Source: Ischnura elegans (taxonomy: Eukaryota; Arthropoda; Insecta; Odonata; Coenagrionidae). From it: a DNA stretch of 64,000 bases. The stretch spans positions 49,821,111 through 49,885,110 of the forward strand of contig NC_060247.1 of assembly GCF_921293095.1 (NCBI RefSeq), written 5' to 3'. Both the position numbers and the translations under genes were made by a program. The notes beneath the pieces are model-generated. The model saw only the letters and a program-made list of their open reading frames with translations. It made no database searches and had not been told where the DNA came from. This document shows, one piece after another, positions 33,001-41,176 of this stretch. Within the stretch, counting starts at the first letter, position 1; every line of letters starts with the position of its first letter.

Positions 33001-34726
33001 GCTTGAAATGCCCTCCACATAGCACTCGAGCAGGGAATGGGCAGTATCTGAAAATTCCTTGCCACTGCCGGGATTTGAACCCGAACCATCGGGGTGGGAA
33101 GCTAACGCTCAAGCTGCCACAACAACCCGATCCCCATTTAATACCAGGGGATCCGATTTAATACCAGGGGAGGTGGAGAAAGGAGGTGTTTGCGCTCTGG
33201 TTTAAGCAGCGCCCAGGCCAAGCACTTTGCTGATACCCCACTCTTCCTAACCTTCCCTGGCCACTAAATTACTGCGATTTATAACTACTGTGGAAAGGTG
33301 AAATAATAAAATCGACTTGGCTCAGTAAATATTGCTGTCACTCTACCAATAATTATTGGGATAAGTACTGAATTTTAAGTTTTTCAAGCATTTTAGAATA
33401 GCCACATGATCAACATTAGAGCCCTGATAACTCGAATCTCGATATCTGGACACTCCAGAGAAAATCGACAAGCCTGGCACATTTTTTCCTCACACCCATA
33501 ACGAATTTTTGAGGGGGCTCGGGACCCCATAGAGTCGGCGCCACTGAGTGTCCACAACATCAAAATACAATCTTATCTCCTGATAGGGAGTGAAAGACCA
33601 ATTAAACCCTAAGCGCAAGCATTAACTCACAATTAGACCTGACCTAAGACTCCTTGTATTCCTATACCAACTGCGATCTCTTCCACAAGGGTACTGGGTA
33701 TGTCATAAGTCGTTCGTGAAATCTCTAATGCTTCCGACCCTCATCCTAAATATTTCTAAATACTCCATTTCCTTCATCCATCTCTCCGCACAGGCAAAAA
33801 TACCACTGGGACTTCACGTGGATATTAACGCGCTGTTGTAGGTCTTGGCTGGGAAAAATCTTGGTAGAATAATACGGAATGGATGGAGAGTGCCATAGGT
33901 ATCCGAGGCTGAAAAATTAAGTACGAAGAAAAATAAAGTAAGAAGAAAAATCTACTCGAGAAGAAGGCACTTTCACATTTGGTCTCTGTTTAAAAAGTGA
34001 CTAGGAGGATATCTATTTTAATACCAATTGTTTTCATTAAAATCCTTGATTTTTTCAGTTTATTATACTTGCAATTCCACCTGAGTAAATGTGGGTATAG
34101 AAAAACAATCTGCATTGAGATACATCTACATAATACCCCGCAAGCCGACTAAAAGGCGTGTGGCAGGAGGTGTTCGGACACCAGCCGTTTACAACTAAAA
34201 ATATGAAGTGCTCTAACGAAATTGGGACTAGCGTTTATTAAAGTCCTTTATGGTTCGGGGAAAAAAACGAATTCCCATATCTATCCGTTCAGCAAAACAT
34301 CTCTCTTAATTTATCGCTTCTATCGGACCTGGAAATATAGTGTGGCTCTAATATTATGTTCTCAGTGTCGCTCTTAAAGATGTCTATTCTCAATTGTTCA
34401 AGCAATCTAAGCCTAGCGCGCAGCCTCCTAGCAGAGATACGAGATTGATAGACGTAAAATGAAAACTATAGCAGTACAACTAATTTCCAGGTTGATGAAG
34501 ATAGCGACAAAAATAGTGAATACGTACCTTTGGCAGCAAATTTATCAAGTGAAGTTAGTGCAGCTAACTGGATGGGTTCTTCTTTGCACGATATCAGATC
34601 AATAGCGGTTGTTACTTCTTGTATGCAAGCAGGGAAGTGATCAAATTTCAAATTTTCTTGTTTTGTAGCCTCAGCTCCACCTTTTCGTTCCGAGGCACCT
34701 TTGCTTTTTTTAGTGCTAGAAGCCAT
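17668..34726 (-). CDS. ARMC3: Armadillo repeat-containing protein 3 (whole gene, 11 coding exons)
   Basis: Eleven minus-strand exons with consensus GT-AG borders join in phase to 3360 nt (about 1119 aa plus stop): 34528-34726, 31414-31745, 29596-29784, 28598-28873, 26589-27092, 24770-25162, 23882-23994, 22971-23270, 21610-21955, 19926-20300, 17668-18000. Residues 1 to about 770 are helical, armadillo-like. Residues 850-940 match the C-terminal EDR1-like domain of vertebrate ARMC3: HLEELK, then DVIPLG, RAILFKVLADRLGLP, LVRGAYGRCW. The end of that domain resumes in exon 11 (VVDLL). Vertebrate ARMC3 is about 870 aa, so this protein is longer, mainly from linkers at about 435-485 and 938-1010. 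In mammals ARMC3 is testis-enriched and needed for sperm flagella; the role here is inferred. The ATG has A at -3 and G at +4. I judged orthology by recall of the family, not by a search. Confidence 0.9.
18065..18260. repeat. Dispersed repeat in the region downstream of ARMC3 exon 11's acceptor
   Basis: Contains two inverted CTGAGGA/CTAAGGA...GAAACG modules (18118-18152 minus, 18171-18201 plus). The second folds as GATGC-TAG-GCGTC before GAAACGTCGG. It lies in ARMC3 intron 10. Confidence 0.5.
18262..19217. other. ARMC3 intron 10, no gene seen
   Basis: AT-rich intron sequence; no recognised element before the hAT MITE at 19226. Confidence 0.5.
19226..19469. mobile_element. hAT-type MITE, copy 1
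   Basis: Starts CAGTGGCTTAACTATAGGGG; the damaged end reads CTAGCCACGACACAG. The 8-bp flanks GTGGATAT (19218-19225) and GTAGATAT (19470-19477) match at 7 of 8. Same family as 62593-62871 (shared 'tgtctatttttgac' and 'ccaaaatgatg'). Confidence 0.8.
19585..19850. mobile_element. MITE with GGTGAGAAGCC ends, copy 1
   Basis: Inverted ends of 40 bp or more: GGTGAGAAGCCAACGGGTAC at the left, the complement of GGTGAGAAGCCAAGGGGTAC at the right. A second copy is at 55320-55588. It ends about 75 bp from ARMC3 exon 10. Confidence 0.75.
19926..20300 (-). CDS. ARMC3: ARMC3 exon 10 (EDR1-like core plus charged insert)
   Basis: 375 nt, phase 0; acceptor GCGCAG|GTTG, donor GAG|GTAGGT. Residues 885-1009. 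Residues 885-934 hold the most conserved block (VIPLG, YTERAILFKVLADRLGLP, LVRGAYGRCWIEV). Residues about 938-1009 are rich in Glu, Lys, Arg and Ser, and look disordered or coiled. This is GC-rich coding sequence. A MITE ends about 75 nt past the donor. Confidence 0.92.
20305..21110. other. ARMC3 intron 9, no gene seen
   Basis: AT-rich intron, only short frames. The SINE at 21116-21590 fills the rest of it. Confidence 0.5.
21116..21590 (+). mobile_element. tRNA-derived SINE, long copy
   Basis: 475 bp. A 5' unit (ACCTTTCCACAGT...GGCCTGGGCGCTGCTTAAAC...) and a doubled GGAATTAAAT/GGTATTAAAT stretch precede the tRNA-like part (TGGCTAGAGTATAGG; GGTTAAAATCAC) and the shared 3' body. It lies antisense in ARMC3 intron 9, about 20 nt from the exon 9 donor. 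Confidence 0.8.
21610..21955 (-). CDS. ARMC3: ARMC3 exon 9 (start of the EDR1-like domain)
   Basis: 346 nt, phase 2 in, phase 0 out; acceptor CACAG|ACACG, donor AAG|GTAAGA. Residues 769-884. It opens with a Ser/Arg-rich linker (SSPRRKSRMSRESRNLSQ). It then enters the domain with DAIAKVVWEEMAG and HLEELK, which correspond to the vertebrate KYVAEKMGG and HISELK. A SINE lies about 20 nt past the donor, and the open frame runs into it. Confidence 0.88.
22055..22334. mobile_element. MITE with GTACCCAG ends, copy 2
   Basis: Matches 14682-14998 over most of its length, including AGCGCTTTATTAGTTTATAA and a G-run before the CTGGGTACGGCC end. Confidence 0.65.
22340..22830 (+). mobile_element. Degraded LINE RT fragment in ARMC3 intron 8
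   Basis: Frames on the plus strand yield EAFEMRV, RRMEKV, TERRTNDEV, KMGRRQKVWLERVL and FIDRMKGSRPY with frameshifts. This fits the RT tail 'AFEMWCWRRM...WTDR..N.EVL...RR..W.GH'. The opposite 194-codon frame is a by-product. Confidence 0.6.
22971..23270 (-). CDS. ARMC3: ARMC3 exon 8
   Basis: 300 nt, entered in phase 2 and left in phase 2; acceptor TATAG|GATG, donor CGCG|GTGAAT. Residues 669-768 start with Trp built across the junction. It is the last armadillo-like stretch (SRHIPFTAPWHDCIASLLRS), followed by TGDLFYVVCPAPGKY and HRHVLANYATY. The donor was chosen because it alone gives the phase exon 9 needs; a GTACCT donor 75 nt further upstream on the coding strand would break the frame. Confidence 0.8.
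23517..23857. repeat. A-B-A'-B inverted and direct repeat
   Basis: A (23517-23617) is repeated inverted as A' (23688-23787) with few differences over 100 bp. B (about 23620-23686) is repeated direct after A' (about 23790-23857). It lies in ARMC3 intron 7, 25 nt from the exon 7 donor. Confidence 0.9.
23882..23994 (-). CDS. ARMC3: ARMC3 exon 7 (short)
   Basis: 113 nt; acceptor ACAG|AATGAG and donor ATG|GTAAGC; ends in phase 2. Residues 632-668 plus two bases read NEDRRFGRNSLLEAALAFII and an armadillo-type helix ending NGTLA. The A-B-A'-B repeat ends only about 25 nt past its donor (23517-23857). Confidence 0.85.
24057..24218. repeat. Imperfect inverted repeat in ARMC3 intron 6
   Basis: About 50 bp at 24057-24112 (GAGTGGTTGGCAATGCGA) is complementary to 24166-24218 at roughly three quarters of positions. 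It is a possible fold-back. Confidence 0.5.
24482..24535. repeat. Hairpin
   Basis: CTTAGGGGTATGGAACAACC pairs with its near-complement ending CATAGCCCCTAAG, with an 8-nt loop. Confidence 0.7.
24770..25162 (-). CDS. ARMC3: ARMC3 exon 6
   Basis: 393 nt, phase 0; acceptor CACAG|CTCCCT and donor GAG|GTGAGT. Residues 501-631. Armadillo-like helices (AVLSIISTVAFTEDLRSAV; VKESAISTLGILMLDNVAA) surround a Pro-rich loop (EPPPYVPPNPSEVELPG). Confidence 0.9.
25165..26095. other. ARMC3 intron 5, no gene seen
   Basis: AT-rich, no recognised element. Confidence 0.5.
26100..26260 (+). repeat. Dispersed repeat, copy 1
   Basis: Shares TAGATTCCAT, CATCTTTCCTGGAATGCTAC, GAATTTAAAAAGCAT-like and GGTAT(A/T)CATTACA blocks with 28097-28268, in the same orientation. 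Family unknown. Confidence 0.65.
26473..26555. repeat. Fold-back hairpin, about 40-bp stem
   Basis: AGCTCTTTCGGGCTTTACCC and CGCGTCAGTCCGTATTTTTT on the left arm pair with 26515-26555 with a few mismatches. It lies about 35 nt past the ARMC3 exon 5 donor. Confidence 0.8.
26589..27092 (-). CDS. ARMC3: ARMC3 exon 5
   Basis: 504 nt, phase 0; acceptor GATAG|CCGGGC and donor AAG|GTGAGT. Residues 333-500. The first 100 are armadillo-like (DVRFWSMAAILALYTSP; AAYALYCIRDKTCVVES). Residues about 435-485 are a Lys/Ser/Thr-rich, probably disordered linker (SRKESSTGKDSSSG) not expected in the vertebrate protein at this place. The exon is distinctly GC-rich against its AT-rich introns. Confidence 0.9.
27095..28095. 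other. ARMC3 intron 4, no gene seen
   Basis: AT-rich. Contains the CTGAAGA...GAAACGTTGG module at 27222-27256. The Ser-to-Gly-type short frames carry no motif. Confidence 0.5.
28097..28268 (+). repeat. Dispersed repeat, copy 2
   Basis: Same family as 26100-26260. Confidence 0.65.
28598..28873 (-). CDS. ARMC3: ARMC3 exon 4
   Basis: 276 nt, phase 0 at both ends; acceptor TGCAG|ACT and donor GAG|GTAAAA. Residues 241-332 continue the armadillo array (TLSLAVAYEAALRSSIAHN; ANVVLALIRRLVLPP). An acidic linker with EEKNTKGDD interrupts it. The open frame is longer on both sides, but splice sites and phase fix these borders. Confidence 0.9.
28875..29595. other. ARMC3 intron 3, no gene seen
   Basis: AT-rich intron sequence only. 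Confidence 0.5.
29596..29784 (-). CDS. ARMC3: ARMC3 exon 3
   Basis: 189 nt, both ends in phase 0. Acceptor TTAG|GTC and donor CAG|GTGAAT. Residues 178-240 include SSSKDPDVVYNCLRNIWQLL and LLPPLFRSNYPPIQ. These align with the vertebrate ARMC3 repeat that reads SSPDPDVKKNSMECIYNL and PPILDLLKSEYPVIQ, one of the strongest local matches in the gene. Confidence 0.92.
29790..30700. other. ARMC3 intron 2 (first part), no gene seen
   Basis: AT-rich, short frames only. Confidence 0.5.
30706..30767. repeat. Poly-C run followed by a hairpin
   Basis: 18 C in a row (30706-30723), then AGCTCGACGGATGGAG and its near-complement ending at 30767. The stem is 17-18 bp with one mismatch and a very short loop. 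Confidence 0.8.
31230..31309. repeat. Fold-back hairpin, about 36-bp stem
   Basis: AAAAACTTTTGGG and CGCCGCGTCCATTTTTGGG on the left arm pair with CCCAAAAATCGACGCGGCG and CCCAAAAGTTTTT on the right. It lies about 105 nt past the ARMC3 exon 2 donor. Confidence 0.8.
31414..31745 (-). CDS. ARMC3: ARMC3 exon 2 (armadillo repeats)
   Basis: Acceptor TTCAG|CTTTC and donor AAG|GTTAGA. The exon takes one base from exon 1 to make Ala, then reads FTNVGRLLEYGVKPELLLS, as in an armadillo repeat that starts with a gene-dosage helix. Residues about 67-177. The 2.8-kb intron upstream holds a retroelement-like stretch at 34120-34445, a hAT MITE copy and a SINE. Confidence 0.9.
32205..32332 (+). repeat. Dispersed repeat, copy 1
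   Basis: GGCCACTTG, AATCGCTGATAGGC and CCACTAAGGCGCCAAAGAAA blocks, then TTATTCCGCCCCTGAG, recur in order at 36025-36157. Class unknown. Confidence 0.6.
32411..32483 (+). repeat. tRNA-like sequence (degenerate)
   Basis: GGCTTGG/CCAAGTC acceptor-like ends, a good GTGT/ACAC D-stem and B box GGTTCGAATCC. The anticodon and T stems are mismatched, and position 33 is C. Probably a SINE head or tRNA pseudogene in ARMC3 intron 1. Confidence 0.55.
32825..33303 (-). mobile_element. tRNA-derived SINE, long copy (inverted)
   Basis: Near-complete minus-strand copy of 21116-21590: B-box region GGGTTCAAATCCCGGCAGTG, the doubled GGTATTAAAT and the 5' CACCTTTCCACAGT start. Lies in ARMC3 intron 1. LINE-like plus-strand frames (GKRPRGRQ) precede it at 32660-32780. 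Confidence 0.8.
33370..33546 (-). mobile_element. hAT MITE copy, truncated
   Basis: Minus-strand relative of 15485-15759, ending with the complement of CAGTGGCGCCGACT at 33546. The other end is lost. Confidence 0.75.
34120..34445. repeat. Retroelement-like sequence in ARMC3 intron 1
   Basis: The stretch ACATCTACATAATACCCCGC, AAGGCGTGTGGCAGGAGGTG resembles a family seen across insect genomes. The class cannot be settled from memory. Confidence 0.35.
34528..34726 (-). CDS. ARMC3: ARMC3 exon 1 (N-terminus)
   Basis: Codes residues 1-66 plus one base. It begins MASSTKKSKGASERKG, a Lys/Ser-rich head followed by an armadillo-like helix pair (IQLAALTSLDKFAAKG). The family start is similar: a basic head, then a helix ending in KFA.KG. 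The donor is G|GTACGT at 34527. The open frame runs on into the intron, but those residues are not coding. Any 5' untranslated exon upstream was not resolved. Confidence 0.88.
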
Positions 34727-35300
34727 TGTTAGCCTTTAAAAATCAAATAAGATCCATATTGTCGGAGGTAAATTGTCGTCCAACAGTAAATCACGTTCCC
34801 GATGATTTTGACGTACTTAGATTAAACACCAATACACGTGAACATTGGCGAACATAGGTGCCTGTGGAAAGTAAATAAACGTCCTCCGAACAGCGCATCG
34901 CCCTTTTACGCTTACGCATTGTTGTGAGGCGACTGTTAACAAATTATCTTCGGGCAATCGCTGAATTTCAATATGGCAAATTTATATATGTGGCAGAAAA
35001 GGTAACATAGGAACAATTGCGGTAGAAATTTAGTGAAATAAGGCAATCTTTCGTTCCAACAAAATTCTTTCCTCATAATTAGTCCGCTATACCAACCAGA
35101 ATATTTAAAATATTCAGTGGTCGAAAGATTATTATTTTCATGAATTCTTACTCATTCTTCCATCATCGGAAAATAATATCACATGTTCTAACTAGGATGC
35201 AAATCGTCAAGCATCCTGACACTCCTTGATTGAAAGGGTGGGTCATTTGGAGGTTTTACGTAGCACCTCCAAAGTGTACACCTACGACCGTATCACATAA
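34727..35300. other. ARMC3 5' flank
   Basis: Should contain the ARMC3 promoter. No TATA box at a clear distance and no initiator could be assigned. Confidence 0.4.
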
Positions 35301-35859
35301 GAGGGCGTCCATTAATTACGTGAGGTGATTTTGAAGATTTTTGGACTTTTTAGCGGTATTTTATGGTTTACCACGAGACCACGAAAATTCGCGAAATAAA
35401 TAAGCACATGCATTTAAATTACTCTCTTGACCTATTCCGCTTATCGACTCCTATAATTAATACTCCTATAAAAGGGAAAATTTAAAGCACTACGCTGCTG
35501 AATTCTCAATTTTTAATGCAACCGTCCATTCAAACCTCCGTAAACTTGAAAAAAAATAAGCGTATCAGAAATTTAATGAAGCGATAAACAGCTTGAAAAG
35601 AGATCTGAAGCTCTGTATTATACATATTATTCCGTTTTTTAGAGTTTCCATCATGCAGCAAAAGAGTAATTATAAGTTTTCATTCCTATTGACAGGGGAA
35701 AACGCCATTCTGTATGAATAAACTTCGACCTTTCAAGCAAATAAATTACTGACTGCGAGAAACAATAAATCCTTTCCCTTAGATAGATGCCTTTTTCACA
35801 TTTTCTGAGTCATTACAGCAACGCAGAACAGAAATTATGCACTGGCGTATTTTGGTCGT

Positions 35860-36720
35860 CATTCACATGGGCGCAGCCAGGAAATTTGGTCATGGACCAC
35901 CACAGTCTCCCCCCAACAATTTCTGGAAAATTAAAAAGATAGCTATCGTTATGGTGGCCCTCTAATGAAAGTATTTATGTCACCGCATTTAAAAACGTTT
36001 GAAAATAATAGACGAATTTCTAAGGGCCACTTGCCTATGCATATCACTGATATTAATAGGATTCGGACACATTATCGCTGAGAGGTTTTGGATACCACGA
36101 AGGCGCCGAGGAAAGTGATGAATCCCCCCCAAAAATAACGAATTTAATCCGCCCTTAATGCTTTCTATAATTATGTAGCCAACTGGCCACGGGCGGTGTG
36201 TGATGATTTGGGGCCCTCGGATAGGCTGGCGCTCATGATGCGGCCCACATTAATGGGGGACTCGGGGGTCCTCCACAGGAAAATTTTAGGAAATCGTATG
36301 CCCGGGAATGTTTTTTGACGCTATTCTGACTCGTAAAAACTAGATAAAAGTTGATTAAATATTGTAATTTCGCCAGAAAAAAATACGACGAAAGCGAGAA
36401 TTTTGCAGGTTTTGAAATTAAATAATGTATTGTGTTTCTATTACCTATTTAGTGAAATTTATCTCCTTCCGTCACCTTTATTTATTATTTTCATATCAGT
36501 TTTTTACACTGTGTATGTTTGCAAATAAACTAAAGCAAGTATAATGAAAATGTAGAATTTTATAATTGCTTAAAAAATTTGGCTCAAGAAATTAGTTTTT
36601 TTATTGCACCTTTCATATATGCCTCACAATAGACATGTGTGTTGTGGGGGCCCTATAACCTCAGGACCCTCAGAGATTGCCGACCTGGCCAGGCCACCCC
36701 TGAAACGGGCCCACACCACA
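35860..36720. repeat. Intergenic repeats
   Basis: 36025-36157 is copy 2 of the repeat at 32205-32332. 36180-36715 is GC-rich at both ends (GGCCACGGGCGG; CCTGGCCAGGCCACCCC) and AT-rich within, as in a MITE, but ends and target duplication are unclear. Confidence 0.45.
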
Positions 36721-38355
36721 AAAGAATATATTAAAAACTAATATACACATCACAACATTTAAGGTTTTAAGATACAGGCCCCCACAAAATATGCCAATGA
36801 GGATGCAATAGCGTGGATGCTATTGCTTAGCATAATCAAACATTAGCCATATTTTGGTGCAGGGCATCTAAATTTTATCACTATTACATCTTTTTGCTGA
36901 TTTTATGCTTTTCTTATCTCTTTCAATGCAGTCGAATTCTAGGATAGTTTTATCATCTTAAGGTACTATTCCACTCCTCCGAGGTAAAAGCATGTCATAG
37001 CAAGGGCATGCTCATTCTGCTAGATGAATGATGAAATGGTTACAGTACTGGCATATGGAAGGCAAGGGGAAACAATAACATTTTTATATTGAGGAGTTGC
37101 AGCAACTCCATTCTTCCCCATAAATCAGATATGATGAGCACCTTTCAGGTAAAATATTATGAAGGTGCAAAAACTGGCCCCCCATTCACATCTCAGAGTT
37201 GACTCAAATAACTACAGAGGAATTCCTCTATAGCTAAGCAGGTACTATATTTCTGTATCTCGTTCAAAGAATCTCTGAGTCAACCAATATGCATAAAACT
37301 AATGGGTGAAGAAAAATCCTTTACCTTGCATTCAGTGTCAATCACTGATAACTGCTATGTTAGTTCTGCTTTTGCTTTAGAGGGTCTTCTTCCTTGCTTC
37401 AGCAAGATTGCAAAACAAATTATCATTATAGCATGATACTTATTGGTTGCTCTCCTGTTCTTGTACCTTCAGAATCAAAATCTACGAAATACTAACACTA
37501 CATCCTGACATTTATGCCGTTAATTCAAACTTATAAGTGCAAAAAAATCACACTGAAAAAGCATTTCTGCAAATATTGTTGTCAATTGCTTTTGCCAGCA
37601 AATTTTTTAGTGAAATCGATAGTTTTGAATTATTGTCAGTAATGAACTATAAAGTGGACTAACTTCAAAGTTTCATCCTGACAATTGAAATGAGAATATT
37701 ATGTTTGGTTGACTAAAAAAATCATCAGTTGGCAGCATGGCTACCAAGCTGTTGATTCAAATACATCAGATGAGCAGAGGCATTTCTCAGTAATAGGAGA
37801 ACCATACCCTTGATGCTTGCCATTAGTACAATTACAAACACACCTCCACATTGCGAAGAACTTTTGATCCTTATTGTTATTAACTGGAATTTGTGATAAG
37901 CTCAAGCCCCATAGAACTATGAACATTCGTGATATTTAAAATGGCAATAATCCAGCGGTAGAATTTTAATCATCGTTCATGAACTCGTATTGGTGTGCAT
38001 TCAATTAAAACTAAATACACACTCTCACTTAAGACAGCTTAAATAATATAAAAGGAGATATGTATACAAATTGCAAACACATCAATGATGACACATATGG
38101 TTAAAATTCACTGCAATATTAAAAAAATACATAAAATCTTGTAAGCCTATTAAATGATACAGCATGAAGAGGAAAGATATTCTTCCAGATACATATCTAA
38201 ATTTTTCAACTTTTACTTTCATTATAATTTTAAAATACTCTTTTCAATTCACTAAAAACCAGCAAGAAAAATAAATTCACTCAGCTACAGCCAACACACT
38301 CACTCGAGGATTCTAATATGTGTCCTGTGACAAAGATGGTGTAAATTAATGAGGA
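36721..38355. other. Intergenic, no gene seen
   Basis: AT-rich. May include the distal LPIN 3' UTR. Confidence 0.4.
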
Positions 38356-38359
38356 TATA

Positions 38360-38981
38360 CAGTGGAACTTGGTTATAACGTCATCAAAGGGACCAGAAGA
38401 TTTTTAACGTTATATCCGAGTGACGTTATAAAAAAAGCAGCCTTGAATCTGAGTGACACCACAACTTGACATTGCACAAACAAAAGACAACTAACGACGT
38501 ATAAAATAACTGTCAACATACGCGATGCTCACACGGAGGTAGGTAGTAATGTGACTGATGATATACCGTAACTAACGAAACAAACAATACAATACAGTGT
38601 GCCTGTGTCAGTGACCTTGTAGGGGTGGGAAGGGATAAGACCCAGGTATGCTGGACAGCCCCCACTCCCTCCAGATACCAATTAAACAAAAGAGTTGCAT
38701 GCCGTCACCTGCTCAACGTCCAGCTTGTGACCAGTTTTTGCTTTTGATGTTTCTACATATGGTTTCTATGAACTTTGGGACATAATACAATCACACTACC
38801 ACTTTTGCAACCTAAGAACAGCAAAATTTTTGACGCTATAACCGAGCGTCACAATATTTGTTGACGATATAAACGGGTTTTCATACAACATAAAATGTTC
38901 AATTTTGGCTGGTCTGTATAAAATGTGACGATAAACCCGAGTTGACGTTACAGCCGATGCCGTTATAACCAAGTTCCACTG
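38360..38981. mobile_element. Tigger/pogo-like MITE
   Basis: Perfect inverted ends of at least 21 bp (CAGTGGAACTTGGTTATAAC...), flanked by TA at 38358-38359 and 38982-38983. Subterminal GACGTTATA-type units recur (38405-38430, 38825-38960). 622 bp, no transposase frame. Confidence 0.92.
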
Positions 38982-38984
38982 TAT

Positions 38985-40970
38985 ATCTACGCTGATGATT
39001 AATAATTAATTCATTGAGTATGTACGTAATGCCATAATTCCTTGGAAAATGGTGCCCTTTTAGTTCCCAAAAATATCTTGACAATATTAATGGTGTGAGC
39101 ATTTCATAAGAAGCTTACCATAAATTTTCCTGTAGGCTACACAATATTCATGAACAAGAACAATGAAGAGCAAATAAATACCACTAAATTAATCACAAAC
39201 AACCCATAAATTAATACTGCCATTGTCATCTGGAAACTCAATGTAAAACCAGGCAAGGGATTATAATAAAAATTACACAAAGAGAAGTATTTGGCATCAT
39301 AAATTAGTTTTATTATTCTACACTACAAAAATCACAGTTTTATAGGAAATCATATAATACCCAAAAATAATCAGTTCTTCACTGTAATGACTTAAATTTT
39401 GTCACAGGATCTTATGCAGCACATTAACTAGTTTGACTCTTGTTCTTCAGAGAGTATCCAAATTCAGGGTTACAAAATCCATTCAATGTACCTCATGAAG
39501 GAATGTTTTAGGTATGAATAGCTTAAAAATTGATGCGAGAATGCAGTCTCCTTCAACAAGTTCTTTTGGCCTCCAATATCAAGTTCATGAGCAACTATGT
39601 GATACTAATGCCTTTTTAGAGGACCACAGGAAGGATAGCAAAACCATGTGACGATTGTACAATCTACTTCTTTAAAACAAGAAAGAGATCCTAAAAGCAT
39701 GGCACAAAACCAATTCAATCTTTGATGCTGTCTTTCTTTGAATGGTAAAATAAATCATTTTTTGAGAAAGATCTATTCTTCGACCTCATCAATATAAATA
39801 TCTTATCAATAAAATAATAATTACACCACTTATGGAAATAAAATTTTCAGTAAACAATTCCTTCAAGATGAATAACCCAATCAAAATCAACTCTTTCACT
39901 AATATCATCAACAGAAACATTTTCTTTGATAGAGAATAATCCATTAGCATTCAAGGGAAATGCTTCAAAATTTACAACTAAGTTCATTAAAACCATGTGG
40001 CATAAGGAATACTTTAAGCTTACAATGGAGCACCAGTACATTGTTTCAAGGATATATCCTTATGCTTACCAACAGTAAAAATTATAACAATGACATTGTT
40101 CATTTACCCTGAAAGGCAACTATCAGCCTCATAAAGCTTATCAAATTTATAAGTATGGTGACAAGAGAAGAAATAAGGATAATAGAGCATAGAATGACTC
40201 ATTCCACAAAGGCTTAGCACAAAGGCCTGGATTATATTGCAATATAACAAGCAGTGGCAACATACACAAATGTATATATGAGCAATCATAAATTCATTCA
40301 CACAGGTATATATCCTAAATATCACAGAACTAAGTTTTGAGGCTCATAAATACTAACACTAACATACAGAACACTGAGTGCATCTAAATGCATTAAGTGG
40401 AAAAGTAGTTGTATTCTATGCTGTTAAAGAACATTTGTAAAGTGGCTCATTGGTTTGGCCAGGTAAAAAACTGTACTTATAATGATACAGCTTTCAAAAA
40501 GAGGCTGAAGTCATCAACATCAAGCTCACCTTTGTTACTGACTGCCATCAAACTAGCAACTTCAATATGAACATTGCCTGCCCAATGTGATGAATGGTAA
40601 CATTTTCAAGTGAGATCAACAACTTTTAATCACTTCAACTTCTAGAAATGTGTCATTAACAATATAATATGAAAAGTTGGCCTACAAACAAAAAAAGATC
40701 ACTTTATGTAAGGTGCACACACATGATAAAAGTCAGCATGCATCTCGCAAATTTAACCCCGCATCCTTCCGCAGAGTAAGGTAGCCCAAGCAATCACACA
40801 AACGTTCCAGGGATAAATAGCCTGTGTACAGAAAATTAAAATAACACTAGACTTGCAAATGCAGCTGCTCCCCTCAAACATCTCCTACTCGCAGGAGATC
40901 TATCAATTGGCAATATACTGGCATGAGTGGCATGAGGATGCTTCAAGTAATCATGGCAATCCACTCAATG
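38985..40970. other. Downstream of LPIN stop
   Basis: AT-rich; probably LPIN 3' UTR at the right end. No other gene recognised. Confidence 0.4.
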
Positions 40971-40971
40971 A

Positions 40972-41176
40972 TCACTGGACAGTTATCTTCTCCTCTTTAA
41001 CTGTAGCAGTCTTAGTTGTCACCTCGGATGCAGTTAACTTGAGGTTAGGCAGCGGGGCAACTATCTCTGGAATAGGATCTCGCCAATACATGAAATTGGT
41101 GAAATCTTCAGACGATGAGTTGTCCTCCGGCATTGGGGGAAACATCTGGTCCACTAAGTAGCTCATGTTTGAGTAC
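40972..41176 (-). CDS. LPIN: LPIN last exon
   Basis: 205 nt with stop; acceptor TTCAG|GTACTC, preceded by a T-rich tract. Codes [15 protein letters not shown] and [15 protein letters not shown], the usual lipin C-terminus, plus about 30 variable residues. The upstream intron is 5.9 kb. The 3' UTR end is not resolved; ATTAAA at about 40624 and AATAAA at 39309-39314 (minus) are candidate signals. Confidence 0.95.
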
